Under the pieces are notes generated by a model that was given only the letters and a program-made list of their open reading frames with translations, ran no database searches and was not told the DNA's origin. A DNA stretch of 64,000 nucleotides from Parafannyhessea umbonata. GTDB taxonomy: Bacteria > Actinomycetota > Coriobacteriia > Coriobacteriales > Atopobiaceae. How positions within the stretch are numbered: position 1 is the first letter of the stretch; each line of letters begins with the position of its first letter. Location: NCBI RefSeq assembly GCF_900111255.1, contig NZ_FOGP01000002.1, positions 186,001 to 250,000 of the forward strand, given 5' to 3'. This document shows positions 1 to 10,855 of the stretch, one piece after another. Both the position numbers and the translations under genes were made by a program.

Positions 1-1856
1 CGGCGCTTGCCGGAAGCGATCTTCCTCGCGTTGCTGACCAGGGGCATGTCCTCGCTCATGGCACGCTCGTGCTCGGCGGCCTTGGCGGCCGCGCGCTCGC
101 GGGCGGCGATGCGCTCGGGAGAGTTCTTCTCGAGCTCGGCCTCGACCTTGTTGGCCACCTGCTTGGCCGAGATCTTGTTCGTGCCGACCGCGGCGAACAG
201 GTCGTCGACGCGAACGTAGTCGAGCTGGTGCATTACCTCGTCGAGCGCCTTGGTAGTACGCTGCGTGGAGATGCCGTAGCCGCGCTTCCTGAGCTCGTGA
301 GCGACGTCGCTCCTGCCCTGCTCGGCATCGTCGCTCTTGGAGACCGCGGTGAAGTACTTGCGAATCTTCGCCTTTGCCGAGGGCGTCGCGACAATGTTCA
401 GCCAGTCGCGGCTGGGCTTGGCGTTTTTGTTCGTCAGAATCTCAACGCGGTCGCCACTTTGGAGCCTGTTGGTCAGGGGGGCAACGGCACCGTTGACCTT
501 GGCACCGACGCAGTGGTTGCCCACCTCGGTGTGAACCGCGTACGCGAAGTCGAGAGGTGTCGAGTCTCGCCTGAGGCTCATCACTTCTCCCTTGGGCGTG
601 AACACGAAGATCTCGTCCTCGAACAAGTCGACGCGCAGGCTGTTGAGGTACTCGTGCGGATCGCCCATCTCGTCGTCAGTCGCCCAGTCCAGGCTTCGCC
701 TGATCCAGTTGATCTGGCTGTCGATGTCCCTGTCGTCGGCCGACATGTTGCCGCTCGAGTTGCCGGCCTTCTTGTAGAGCCAGTGGGCGGCGATACCATA
801 TTCGGCCTGTTCGTGCATGTCGTACGTGCGGATCTGGATCTCGATGGGACGTGCGTCGGAGCCAATGACCGTCGTATGGAGCGACTGGTAGCCATTGGGC
901 TTCGGCATGGCGATGTAGTCCTTGAAGCGTCCGGGCAGCGGGTGCCAGAGCGCGTGGACGGCACCCAGCGTCGAGTAGCAGTCGCCGACCGTGCCGGTAA
1001 GAACGCGAAGGGCAATCAGGTCGTAGATGTCAGAGAACTCCTTGCCCTTTCTTGTCATCTTCTGATAGATGGACCAGAGGTGCTTCGGGCGGCCGGTGAT
1101 CTGGTAGCCCGAGAGTCCCACGCGCTTGAGCTCGTTGTCGATTATCTTGATGGCCTCGGAGGTGTTCCGCTCGCGCTGCGCACGAGAGTCTTGCACCATG
1201 CGGGCGATCCTCTCGTACTCGTCAGGCTCGAGATAGAAGAAAGCCAGGTCCTCGAGCTCCCACTTGATCGAGCTGATGCCCAGTCGGTCGGCAAGCGGCG
1301 CGTAGACGTCCATGGTCTCGCGAGCCTTGAACTTGCGGCGCTCTGCGGGAAGTGCCGCGAGCGTCCTCATGTTGTGCAGACGGTCAGCAAGCTTGATGAT
1401 GACGACGCGGATATCCTTCGACATCGCCAGGAACATCTTCCTGAGGTTGAGAGCCTGCTTCTCGTCCATTGAGTTGACCTCGATGGACGTCAGCTTTGTG
1501 ACGCCGTCGACGAGCTCTGACACGGTGGCACCAAAGCGATCGGTCAGGTCATCGAGCGTCGCGTCGGTATCCTCGACCGTATCGTGGAGAAGGGCGGCGC
1601 AGATGGGGTCCGCATCCATGTGCAGGTCCTTTGCCAGAATGAACGCGACCTCCACGGGATGGTTGATGTACGGCTCGCCCGAACGCCTCTTCTGGTCACG
1701 ATGGCAGTTGGCCGCGAACTCATAGGCGTCCACGACCTTCTGGACCGACTCCCCGTCCAAGTATTCAGAGCAGGCGACCTGAAGCACGCGCCAGTTGTCG
1801 GCCTGCGGAATGCAACGTCGTCGAGAAGGGCCCTTCTCCGTTGCTGACTCGCTCAT
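1..1856 (-). CDS. rel: Bifunctional (p)ppGpp synthetase/hydrolase Rel (RelA/SpoT family), 3' end outside the window
   Basis: Stringent-response enzyme that makes (p)ppGpp from GTP/GDP and ATP and also degrades it; cytosolic. 618 codons are visible from the ATG at 1856; the C-terminal part (usual length about 750) runs off the left edge. The HD hydrolase motif HDTVED is at residues 91-96, followed by LADRLHNMRTL. The synthetase domain has RFKDYIAMPKPNGYQSLHT near residue 310 and EIQIRT downstream. RFKD is the RxKD form found in bifunctional Rel/SpoT enzymes, not the ExDD of synthetase-only RelA. A TGS domain (EDEIFVFTPKGEV) follows near residue 410. The start is set by TAAGGAGG six bases upstream, which overlaps the recJ stop codon, so it is the last gene of a secD-secF-recJ-rel run. 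Confidence 0.95.
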   Translation of the reverse strand, partial: MSESATEKGPSRRRCIPQADNWRVLQVACSEYLDGESVQKVVDAYEFAANCHRDQKRRSGEPYINHPVEVAFILAKDLHMDADPICAALLHDTVEDTDATLDDLTDRFGATVSELVDGVTKLTSIEVNSMDEKQALNLRKMFLAMSKDIRVVIIKLADRLHNMRTLAALPAERRKFKARETMDVYAPLADRLGISSIKWELEDLAFFYLEPDEYERIARMVQDSRAQRERNTSEAIKIIDNELKRVGLSGYQITGRPKHLWSIYQKMTRKGKEFSDIYDLIALRVLTGTVGDCYSTLGAVHALWHPLPGRFKDYIAMPKPNGYQSLHTTVIGSDARPIEIQIRTYDMHEQAEYGIAAHWLYKKAGNSSGNMSADDRDIDSQINWIRRSLDWATDDEMGDPHEYLNSLRVDLFEDEIFVFTPKGEVMSLRRDSTPLDFAYAVHTEVGNHCVGAKVNGAVAPLTNRLQSGDRVEILTNKNAKPSRDWLNIVATPSAKAKIRKYFTAVSKSDDAEQGRSDVAHELRKRGYGISTQRTTKALDEVMHQLDYVRVDDLFAAVGTNKISAKQVANKVEAELEKNSPERIAARERAAAKAAEHERAMSEDMPLVSNARKIASGKR

Positions 1857-1866
1857 AACATCCTCC

Positions 1867-4800
1867 TTAGCTCACCAATACGCCAAAGGCAGGCGTGATG
1901 GGCTTGTTGATCCTATCGAGGAGTTCCTCCCCACTACAGGAGAGTACCCAATCACGGAATTCGGAAAACTCATTTCTGGAACGCATACCCTCAAGATAGC
2001 GGATTGAATCCTCCAGCCTCATGCGGCCGGGCGCGTCCACCATATGAATGCGCCTGGCGCTGCCGTAGCCCGAGGTCCGCAGGAAACCCAGCTCGCCGAA
2101 GACCGAGACGCCGCAAGAGACCGAGTGGTCGTCAAGCGAGCAGCGCGGGTTCGCCAAGACGGCACGCCGGGCGATGTCGGCGTTGGACATACCGAACGAG
2201 TCCGACCCGTCGGCCTCGCGCGCCTCGTCGGAAAGGGAGCGCAGGCAGCGGTAGAGGCACACGAGGTCGCTGCGATCAGGGGCCGAGGCGCCGATGATCC
2301 TCTCGTTGATGCGCGCGTCGCGCGCACCGAACAGGAGGTAGACGTCGGCAAGGCCACCGTCTCGACCGGCGCGCCCGCTCATCTGGTTGAACTCCACCGA
2401 CCCGAAGGGCATGTGGTAGAGCATGACGTTCCTGATGTCGGGAAGGTTGACGCCCTCGCCGAAGGCGCTCGTGCTGACAATGCAGATCAGCTCGCCGCTT
2501 CGGAACGCCTCCTCGACGCGAGAGCGCTCCGTGCGAGTGAGCCCCGCGTTATAGAAGGCGATCCTGTGCGCCAGCTCGGGAATGTTGCGCCTGAGCATGC
2601 GCGCGAGCGAGACCGACTGCTCGCGCGAATTGACGTAGACGACGGTCTTCATGCCATGTGCGACGACGGAGACGAGCGCGGCCTCGCGGTCGCGGAGCTC
2701 GCGGTAGTCGCGCACGCGAAGGTTTTCTCGAACGCTCGCGTCAACGACCACGTCATCCTCGTCGATGGAGAGCAAGTTGCAGATCTCGTGCGCGACGGCG
2801 TCCTCGGCAGTTGCCGTGACCGCAAGCGCGACGGGATTGCCCAGAGTCGTCAGGACCTGAGGCAGCGAGAGGTAGGCGCTCCTGTTGCCGCCCTTTGCAC
2901 CGCCGGCGTGATGGGCCTCGTCGACCACGAGGAACGAGATGCGGCCCGACTGGGCGAAGCGGTCCACGTGGATGCTGAGGAACTCAGGCGTGGTGAGAAG
3001 GACGTCCACCCCTCCCTCGGAGAGCTCTCGGAAGATGTCGTCCCTGTCCTGCTGGGAGGTCTCGCCGGTAAGCACGCGCACACTCATGCCAAGCTTGCCG
3101 AACGATTCGGAGAGGTGGAAGGCCTGATCCGAGACGAGGGCGCGCAGCGGGTACACGAACACGCTCGCACGGTGCTTGAGTATGGCCTCGCGGGCCGCAT
3201 GAATGTGAAAGACGAGGGACTTGCCCCTGCCCGTCGCCATGACGCAGAGCGTCGACCTGCCCCGCGCAAGTCGGTCGACGGCCGCCTGTTGCGCGGGAAG
3301 CAGCGAGTGCTCACCAATCATCTGGCCGCGCAGCTCGTCGGTAAGCTCAGAGAGGCTCATGTGCGAGAGGCGCTCGCGTTCCCTGTTCGCGACGCTCTCG
3401 GGCGAATCCTCTTCGGGCTCGCCCGACACCTTGGTCACCTCGATGTTCACGCCAAGCGAGCGCTTGTCGCCCTCGCCGCCGGTGACCTCGACGACCCTTG
3501 CCTGGTATGCGACTCCGGCATCCATGGCGGGAGCGAGTGACGCGGCAATCTGCCTGCGCAGATAGCCAATCTGCGCTCCGGACGCGCAGACGCGCACAGC
3601 GTTGGGGTCCGCCTCGTTGTCCGCATCACGCTCGACGCCGAGCTCATCTCCCTCGGAGAGCGACTCCACGACCGCCTGACGGCCCTCGAAGCTAACCCCG
3701 ACGACCTTTGTCATGAAGCGGTCGGCCTGCGCGATGTCGGCGTAGGCGTCGCGCGAGATGATTGACTCGGCGCGGTCGAAGAGCTCGTCGGCGAGCGTGG
3801 CAGGGCTCTTCTCCCCCTCGCTGGCAGGGACGGACGTCACGCGGTCCTCGTCGCGGTAGATGATGTCCTTCACCATGAGCTTCGGCTTGGTCTTTCCCTG
3901 CCAGGTCTCGCTGACCGGCTCAAACACGACGTCGACGACGCTCTCGCAGCCAACGGCACGCTCGATGTCCGGCGCGCGGAACATGATGGCCGGGACGCTG
4001 CTGAAGCCATCTGTTGCCACGAACCTGAAGTGGTTGCCGTTGGCGCCGACGCTCGCGCGGTTGCGCATGGTCACGCCGCAGACCGCGAAGAGGGGCTTCT
4101 TGTTGCCCTGACCAAACGGCTGGAGGACCTCGAGCGAGTCGATGCCCGCAACCGTCATCTCATCCAAGCCGACCACAGCCGTGACCTCGCCGCAGTCCTC
4201 GAAATCCTCGGCAGGAAGCTGTGCCATGACCGCGCCCAGGCGACGCCTGAACTCGTCGAGCTTATCGGCCTCGCAGGTTACGCCAACGGCACCCGAGTGT
4301 CCACCGAAGCGGACCAAGAGGTCGGAGCATTGCTCGACGGCCCTGAAGAGGTCGACGGAGCCCACGGACCTGCCCGAGCCGCGCGCGACGCCGTCCTTTA
4401 CGGAAAAGACGATGGACGGCACGTGGTAGCGGTTGGTGATGCGGCTCGCGACGATGCCCTTGACGCCCTCGTGCCAGCCCTCTCCCGCGACGACGATCAC
4501 GCGGCTGCCGTCATAGATCCGCTGCACCTGCTCCATAGCTGCATCGGTCAGCGCCGACTCGGTATCACGACGCTCGTGGTTCGTCTCCTCAAGGCTGGCC
4601 GCAAGTATGGCGGCCTGGGCATGGTCATCGGCGATGAGAAGGTCAAACGCCGTGTCCGTGGAACCCATCCTGCCCGCGGCGTTTAGCCTGGGGACGAGGG
4701 AGAAGGGAAGCTCGTCTGCACTTATGGACGATATGTCGACACCCGCCGTGGCGGCGAGCGCGAGCAGGCCGGGCCTTCTGGTGTGTCGCATGCTGGCAAT

Positions 4801-5556
4801 GCCGTCGCACACCAGGGCGCGGTTCTCCCCCGTCAGAAGCATCATGTCAGAGACGGTTCCGAGCGTGGCGACCTCGGTGTAGTCGCGCCACAGTTCGGGT
4901 CTGCCCTTCCTTCGGCCCAGCTCGTGGACCATCTTGAGCGCGACGCCAGCGCCTGCGAGCTCCCTCGAGACGCAGCCGGGCTCGAGTTTGGGATCGGTTA
5001 CCGGCACGCCTTCGGGGACGAGCTCGGCTGGCTCGTGGTGGTCGGTCACCACGACGTCTATGCCGTGCCCGCGAAGCCACGCAACCTCGCCCCTCGCGGC
5101 GATACCGTTGTCGACGGTGATGATCAGCTCGGGGTCGCAACCCTCGATGACGCGCGAGAGCGCCTCGAGCGAAAGGCCGTAGCCCTCACCGAAGCGATGC
5201 GGTATGAAGGGGTAGACATCGCCGCCCAGCTCGCGCAGGGCAAGCGTGAGAAGGCAGGTCGCAGACATGCCGTCCACGTCAAAGTCGCCGAAGACCGCGA
5301 TACGCTGTCCCTGGTCAAGCGCACTCTCGACGCGATCGCAGGCCTCGCCCATGCCCGGTATCACCAAGGGGTCGGCCCAGTCCCTCTCGAGAGAGGGGGT
5401 CAGGAACCTGCGGGCCTCGTCCACGGACGTGATGCCACGGGCGGCCATCGTCCTCGCCACGATGGCCGAAACCCCGCACTCGCGCTGGAGGACCTTCTCC
5501 GCCTCGGGATCCTGCGGAAGCAGCTCCCAGCGCCTGCTTGTTTCAATTCCCGTCAA
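1867..5556 (-). CDS. recJ: RecJ exonuclease fused to a HIRAN domain and a RecQ-like superfamily 2 helicase (1229 aa)
   Basis: One unbroken frame carries three modules. Residues 1-570 are RecJ: DHH-family motif DFDVDG at 91-96, VTDHH at 170-174, PRLNAAGRMG near 289-298, the GGHSGAVG loop of DHHA1 near 418, then an OB-like region. RecJ degrades single-stranded DNA 5' to 3' in recombination and mismatch repair. Residues 613-706 resemble a HIRAN domain (RFMTKVVGVSFEGRQ, DADNEADPNAVRV, IGYLRR), a DNA-end/stalled-fork binding module. Residues 745-1130 are a RecQ-type helicase: ATGRGKS (774-780), DEAH (879-882), VTATAE, STSAFGEGVNLP and QMSGRAGRDG (1058-1067). Ordinary RecJ is about 560-800 aa. The start is a TTG two bases after the secF stop, so translation is probably coupled; the next Met (37) would remove conserved sequence. 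Domain identities are by motif; the HIRAN call is the softest. Confidence 0.93.
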   Translation of the reverse strand: MTGIETSRRWELLPQDPEAEKVLQRECGVSAIVARTMAARGITSVDEARRFLTPSLERDWADPLVIPGMGEACDRVESALDQGQRIAVFGDFDVDGMSATCLLTLALRELGGDVYPFIPHRFGEGYGLSLEALSRVIEGCDPELIITVDNGIAARGEVAWLRGHGIDVVVTDHHEPAELVPEGVPVTDPKLEPGCVSRELAGAGVALKMVHELGRRKGRPELWRDYTEVATLGTVSDMMLLTGENRALVCDGIASMRHTRRPGLLALAATAGVDISSISADELPFSLVPRLNAAGRMGSTDTAFDLLIADDHAQAAILAASLEETNHERRDTESALTDAAMEQVQRIYDGSRVIVVAGEGWHEGVKGIVASRITNRYHVPSIVFSVKDGVARGSGRSVGSVDLFRAVEQCSDLLVRFGGHSGAVGVTCEADKLDEFRRRLGAVMAQLPAEDFEDCGEVTAVVGLDEMTVAGIDSLEVLQPFGQGNKKPLFAVCGVTMRNRASVGANGNHFRFVATDGFSSVPAIMFRAPDIERAVGCESVVDVVFEPVSETWQGKTKPKLMVKDIIYRDEDRVTSVPASEGEKSPATLADELFDRAESIISRDAYADIAQADRFMTKVVGVSFEGRQAVVESLSEGDELGVERDADNEADPNAVRVCASGAQIGYLRRQIAASLAPAMDAGVAYQARVVEVTGGEGDKRSLGVNIEVTKVSGEPEEDSPESVANRERERLSHMSLSELTDELRGQMIGEHSLLPAQQAAVDRLARGRSTLCVMATGRGKSLVFHIHAAREAILKHRASVFVYPLRALVSDQAFHLSESFGKLGMSVRVLTGETSQQDRDDIFRELSEGGVDVLLTTPEFLSIHVDRFAQSGRISFLVVDEAHHAGGAKGGNRSAYLSLPQVLTTLGNPVALAVTATAEDAVAHEICNLLSIDEDDVVVDASVRENLRVRDYRELRDREAALVSVVAHGMKTVVYVNSREQSVSLARMLRRNIPELAHRIAFYNAGLTRTERSRVEEAFRSGELICIVSTSAFGEGVNLPDIRNVMLYHMPFGSVEFNQMSGRAGRDGGLADVYLLFGARDARINERIIGASAPDRSDLVCLYRCLRSLSDEAREADGSDSFGMSNADIARRAVLANPRCSLDDHSVSCGVSVFGELGFLRTSGYGSARRIHMVDAPGRMRLEDSIRYLEGMRSRNEFSEFRDWVLSCSGEELLDRINKPITPAFGVLVS

Positions 5557-5558
5557 TC

Positions 5559-6521
5559 CTACTCAGCGCCCTTTCCGGCCGCGACCGGCTTGGGCGCCTT
5601 GGGGGCGTACTTTTCCTCCAGGCGAGCCCACTTCTTCTCGCGAGTCTTCCAGATGGCGAGGAGCGGACTGGCGACGGCGAAGCTCGAGTAGGAACCAAGG
5701 AGCTCGCCGACGAGCATGGCGAAAGCGAAGTCCTTGAGGGTTGCGCCACCGAGCAAGAGCATGCAGATGACGGGCACCACCGTGGTGATGGTGGTATTGA
5801 TGGTACGAACGATTACCTCGTTGATTGAGAAGTTGCAAATTTCGTAGTACGTGTGGTGGACGCCGTCCTTGAGGTTCTTGGCGTTCTCGTCGGTGCGGTT
5901 GAACTCAACGACGGTGTCGTAGAGTGAGTAGCCCATGATGGTCAGGAGCGCCGCGACGACGTTAGGGGTGATCGCGGTCTGGGACCAGGCATACACGCCA
6001 AGCGTGACGATGAGGTCGTGGAGAAGGGCGATGACCGCCGTGATGGACATCTTGAACTCATAGCGAATGGACACGTACGCGATGATGAGCAGGATGGCGA
6101 CGCCAAAGGCCGTAGCCGAAGAACGCGTGACGTCGGCGCCCCAGTCCGGACCGATGGTGGTCACGGTGTAGTGGTCCTCGTTCAGCCCGAGGGACTCGGC
6201 GGCGGCCTGAGCGTGCTGGTTGGACGTGGTGGGGTCAGTCGTCGTCGTGCGGACGAGGAAGCCGTTGGCTCCGTCGCTCACGGTGGTCTGGACGGTGGGA
6301 TCACTCTCGCCAGTCGCAACGAGCGCATCGCGCATCTGCTCGATGGTCACAGAGCCGGTATCGGTGAAGTCGATCTCGGTGCCGCCCTGAAACTCGATGC
6401 CAAACACGAGGCCACGCGTAAGGAGTCCAACGATGGCAAGAATGACCAGGGTCGCGGATACGGAGAGAAGCTTCCTCCTGTGCTTCATAAAGGGAATCTC
6501 ATGAGCGAAGTGGCTACGCAT
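5559..6521 (-). CDS. secF: Protein translocase subunit SecF
   Basis: Membrane subunit of SecDF, which uses the proton gradient to pull translocated proteins through SecYEG. 320 aa from the ATG at 6521. There is an N-terminal membrane segment (residues about 19-40), a periplasmic-side head beginning FGIEFQGGTEIDF, and a five-helix RND-type block with MGYSLYDTVVEFNRTDEN, the SecF signature. I chose the ATG at 6521 because GGGAGGT lies seven bases upstream; a GTG at 6530 in the same frame is the alternative. The start overlaps the secD stop by 8 bp, so the two are translationally coupled. The C-terminus ends in an Ala/Lys-rich tail. Confidence 0.95.
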   Translation of the reverse strand: MRSHFAHEIPFMKHRRKLLSVSATLVILAIVGLLTRGLVFGIEFQGGTEIDFTDTGSVTIEQMRDALVATGESDPTVQTTVSDGANGFLVRTTTTDPTTSNQHAQAAAESLGLNEDHYTVTTIGPDWGADVTRSSATAFGVAILLIIAYVSIRYEFKMSITAVIALLHDLIVTLGVYAWSQTAITPNVVAALLTIMGYSLYDTVVEFNRTDENAKNLKDGVHHTYYEICNFSINEVIVRTINTTITTVVPVICMLLLGGATLKDFAFAMLVGELLGSYSSFAVASPLLAIWKTREKKWARLEEKYAPKAPKPVAAGKGAE

Positions 6522-8034
6522 GGGCGACACCTCCCTTCACGGCACGCTCGCTTGCGACAGCCTCGGCCTCCTTCAGATCCTGGTCGACGCCCCAGAACAT
6601 GGGGTGGCGGGAAATGGGACCAAGGGCCAGCAGGCGAAGGGCCGGCGCCTTGAAGCAGAACATGGTAACGACGTCGCACACGATGCCGAGGGCCAGCGTG
6701 AGGCCAAAGCCCTTGACCGAACCGACGGCGACGAAAAAGAGCGCGAGGGCCGTCACCAGCTGCACCGCGTCGGCGTCAAGCGACGTCGTAATGCCATGGC
6801 GAGCGCCGGAGACCGACGCGTTCTTGACCGAGCGACCCATGCGGATCTCCTCGCGGAACCTCTCGAGAACAAGGATCGACGAGTCAGCGGCGGAGCCCGT
6901 AGTCAAAACGACGCCGGCAAGCCCCGGAAGGGTGAGCGCGAACGCGCCGAAGTGGGACAGCAAGGCAAGCAGCCCGAGGTACAGGATGCCGAACACTGCC
7001 AGGGAGCCCATGGTGAGCAGGCCGAGGCCGCGATAGAAGAAGAAAAGGAACACGACAACGATGGCAACGCCGATGGCGATGGCGAAGACGCCCTGGTTAA
7101 GCGAGTCCTGTCCCAGGGTTGGTCCGACAACGCGACTCTCGGAGTACGTGAGGGTAACCGGAAGCGAGCCGGAGTCGAGGACGGTCTTGAGGCTCTGGGC
7201 CTTCTCGAGCGTAAAGTTGCCCGTGATCGAAACCTCGCCGCCCGTAATCTCGGACTGGACGGAGGGAGCGGAGCTCACGACGCCGTCGAGGACGATTGCG
7301 ATCTGGCCCTTGGTAGGAGCGAGCTCCTTGGTGACGTCGGCGAAGATCTTGGACCCCTCGTCATCGAGGGTGACGTTGACGGAATAGGCGCCAGTCGCAG
7401 AGTTGCTCGCCTGCGAGACGGTGACGCGAGAGATATGCGAGCCGTCCATGAAGGAGGTGTAAGTTCCCTCCTTCAACTTTACGTCAGTGGTGCCCGCAGA
7501 AATCTTGGCAAGCGCATCGGCGTCGCCGATCTCGTCCAGGCGGACGAACTCGAGCAGACCAGTCTGGCCGATGGTCTGGATGGCCTGGTCCGCATTGGTC
7601 GCGCCGGGAATCTGAATCAAGATGGAGTCGGTTCCCTGCTGCTGGACCGTGGTCTCGGAGGCGCCGAGGGAGTTGACGCGGTTCTGGACGATAGCCGTGG
7701 CCGTCGCCATGTCCTCACCGGTCGGCTGGGAACCGTCGGTCTTGCTAGCCTTCATGATGACCGACACGCCACCCTGGATGTCCAGGCCCTGCGTGATCTT
7801 CTGGCCGATGGGAGTGAAGCCGAAGACGCAGACCGCACAGGTAACCACAAGGATGACCAGCGTGGCCGCCCACCTGCGGGCCGTGGGGTTCAGGCGGGAG
7901 CCGCCAGTTCGCTTCCCACCATTCTTGAAACTCGACTTCTTGGGACGCTTCGATGCGTCCGCGGACGAACCCTCAGTGGCACTCCAGCTTGCGAGGCCGC
8001 TCTTGGGCTCCGAGGACCGTTTGTCTCGTGCCAT
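6514..8034 (-). CDS. secD: Protein translocase subunit SecD
   Basis: 506 aa partner of SecF in Sec-dependent secretion. A basic cytoplasmic extension of about 55 residues precedes the first membrane segment (AATLVILVVTCAVCVFGF). The D1 motif GLDIQGGVSVIM and the repeat DGSQPT...ATAIVQNRVNSLGASE match SecD. The C-terminal RND block has five helices, with TGSAADSSILVLERFREE as the conserved TM4 region. Normally yajC sits between tgt and secD; here there is only a 163-bp gap with a good -10 box, and no room for yajC. Confidence 0.95.
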   Translation of the reverse strand: MARDKRSSEPKSGLASWSATEGSSADASKRPKKSSFKNGGKRTGGSRLNPTARRWAATLVILVVTCAVCVFGFTPIGQKITQGLDIQGGVSVIMKASKTDGSQPTGEDMATATAIVQNRVNSLGASETTVQQQGTDSILIQIPGATNADQAIQTIGQTGLLEFVRLDEIGDADALAKISAGTTDVKLKEGTYTSFMDGSHISRVTVSQASNSATGAYSVNVTLDDEGSKIFADVTKELAPTKGQIAIVLDGVVSSAPSVQSEITGGEVSITGNFTLEKAQSLKTVLDSGSLPVTLTYSESRVVGPTLGQDSLNQGVFAIAIGVAIVVVFLFFFYRGLGLLTMGSLAVFGILYLGLLALLSHFGAFALTLPGLAGVVLTTGSAADSSILVLERFREEIRMGRSVKNASVSGARHGITTSLDADAVQLVTALALFFVAVGSVKGFGLTLALGIVCDVVTMFCFKAPALRLLALGPISRHPMFWGVDQDLKEAEAVASERAVKGGVAHA

Positions 8035-8087
8035 GTATGCACCTTCTGTATGGGGAGCCAGGGGCTCCGGCTGATAATCAAGGGCAC

Positions 8088-8093
8088 ATTATA
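8088..8093 (-). promoter_or_regulatory. Candidate -10 box for secD-secF-recJ-rel
   Basis: On the minus strand this is a perfect TATAAT hexamer, 54 bp upstream of the secD ATG, in the only gap between tgt and secD. The sequence 17 bp further upstream (CATTTT) is a poor -35, so the assignment rests on the -10 and its position. Confidence 0.45.
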
Positions 8094-8197
8094 GAACACT
8101 TTGCGGACATAAAATGCCGCCTACCAGCACACACAGGCCGAACGTGGCTCATCATTGGTCCTACGTCCCACGCATAGCGCAAGCCCGCCGGCGCACC

Positions 8198-10334
<2,137 letters not shown>

Positions 10335-10339
10335 ATGGC

Positions 10340-10621
10340 CTACTCGGAGAAGAGGTTGGCGTCGCCGTCCTGGATGGTGAGGAGAGCGTTGAGGGCGTCC
10401 TGCTCATCGGGACCGTCACAGGAAATCTCGACCTTGGAACCGGTGCCGAGGCCGGCAGCAAGGATCATCATAATCGACTTGGCGTTGACGGGAGCGGTGC
10501 CCTTGTCGACGTCCTTGATGGTGACAGCGGACTGGTACTCCTTGGCAACCTGAACGAACTGGGAAGCCGGACGAGCGTGAAGACCGGTTGCGCTGACGAT
10601 GGTCACTTGCTTCGAAACCAT
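10340..10621 (-). CDS. ptsH: Phosphocarrier protein HPr of the sugar phosphotransferase system
   Basis: 93 aa. HPr carries a phosphate from enzyme I to the sugar-specific EII proteins. His15 sits in TGLHARPAS, the phosphorylation site, and Ser49 in NAKSIMMI corresponds to the regulatory serine used by HPr kinase in Gram-positive bacteria. The ATG at 10621 has AAAGGAG upstream. A longer frame reaching 10822 exists but its N-terminal part is not HPr-like. No ptsI is adjacent, so this HPr is encoded alone, with its own terminator. Confidence 0.96.
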   Translation of the reverse strand: MVSKQVTIVSATGLHARPASQFVQVAKEYQSAVTIKDVDKGTAPVNAKSIMMILAAGLGTGSKVEISCDGPDEQDALNALLTIQDGDANLFSE

Positions 10622-10855
10622 GGTGCACTCCTTTGATTTAACTAGGGGGTAACCCCCTCGCCACATGCATTGTGGTGCCATTCTAACAAACAATCGAGGA
10701 AATTGAGCCAAAGCCACCATTTTTATGAGAAGCATCTCACCGAACATATATGGATTGTTGCCAGAGGGTCCTTCCTTTGGGGCAAAATGGACAAGGTAGA
10801 CTGTAGGTTTTTGCAGCATCATCGCGGCATATACGCATCCTCAGGAGGAATCAGC

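Noticed and set aside
69-1472. Long plus-strand open frame (467 codons) opposite rel
   Set aside because: It is the antisense shadow of rel, whose minus-strand protein has all Rel motifs; the plus frame shows repetitive Val/Leu/Arg/Asp composition typical of high-GC antisense frames.
2044-5691. Plus-strand open frames opposite recJ (for example 2044-3540, 4783-5691)
   Set aside because: Shadow frames of the RecJ-helicase gene; no family motifs and no RBS.
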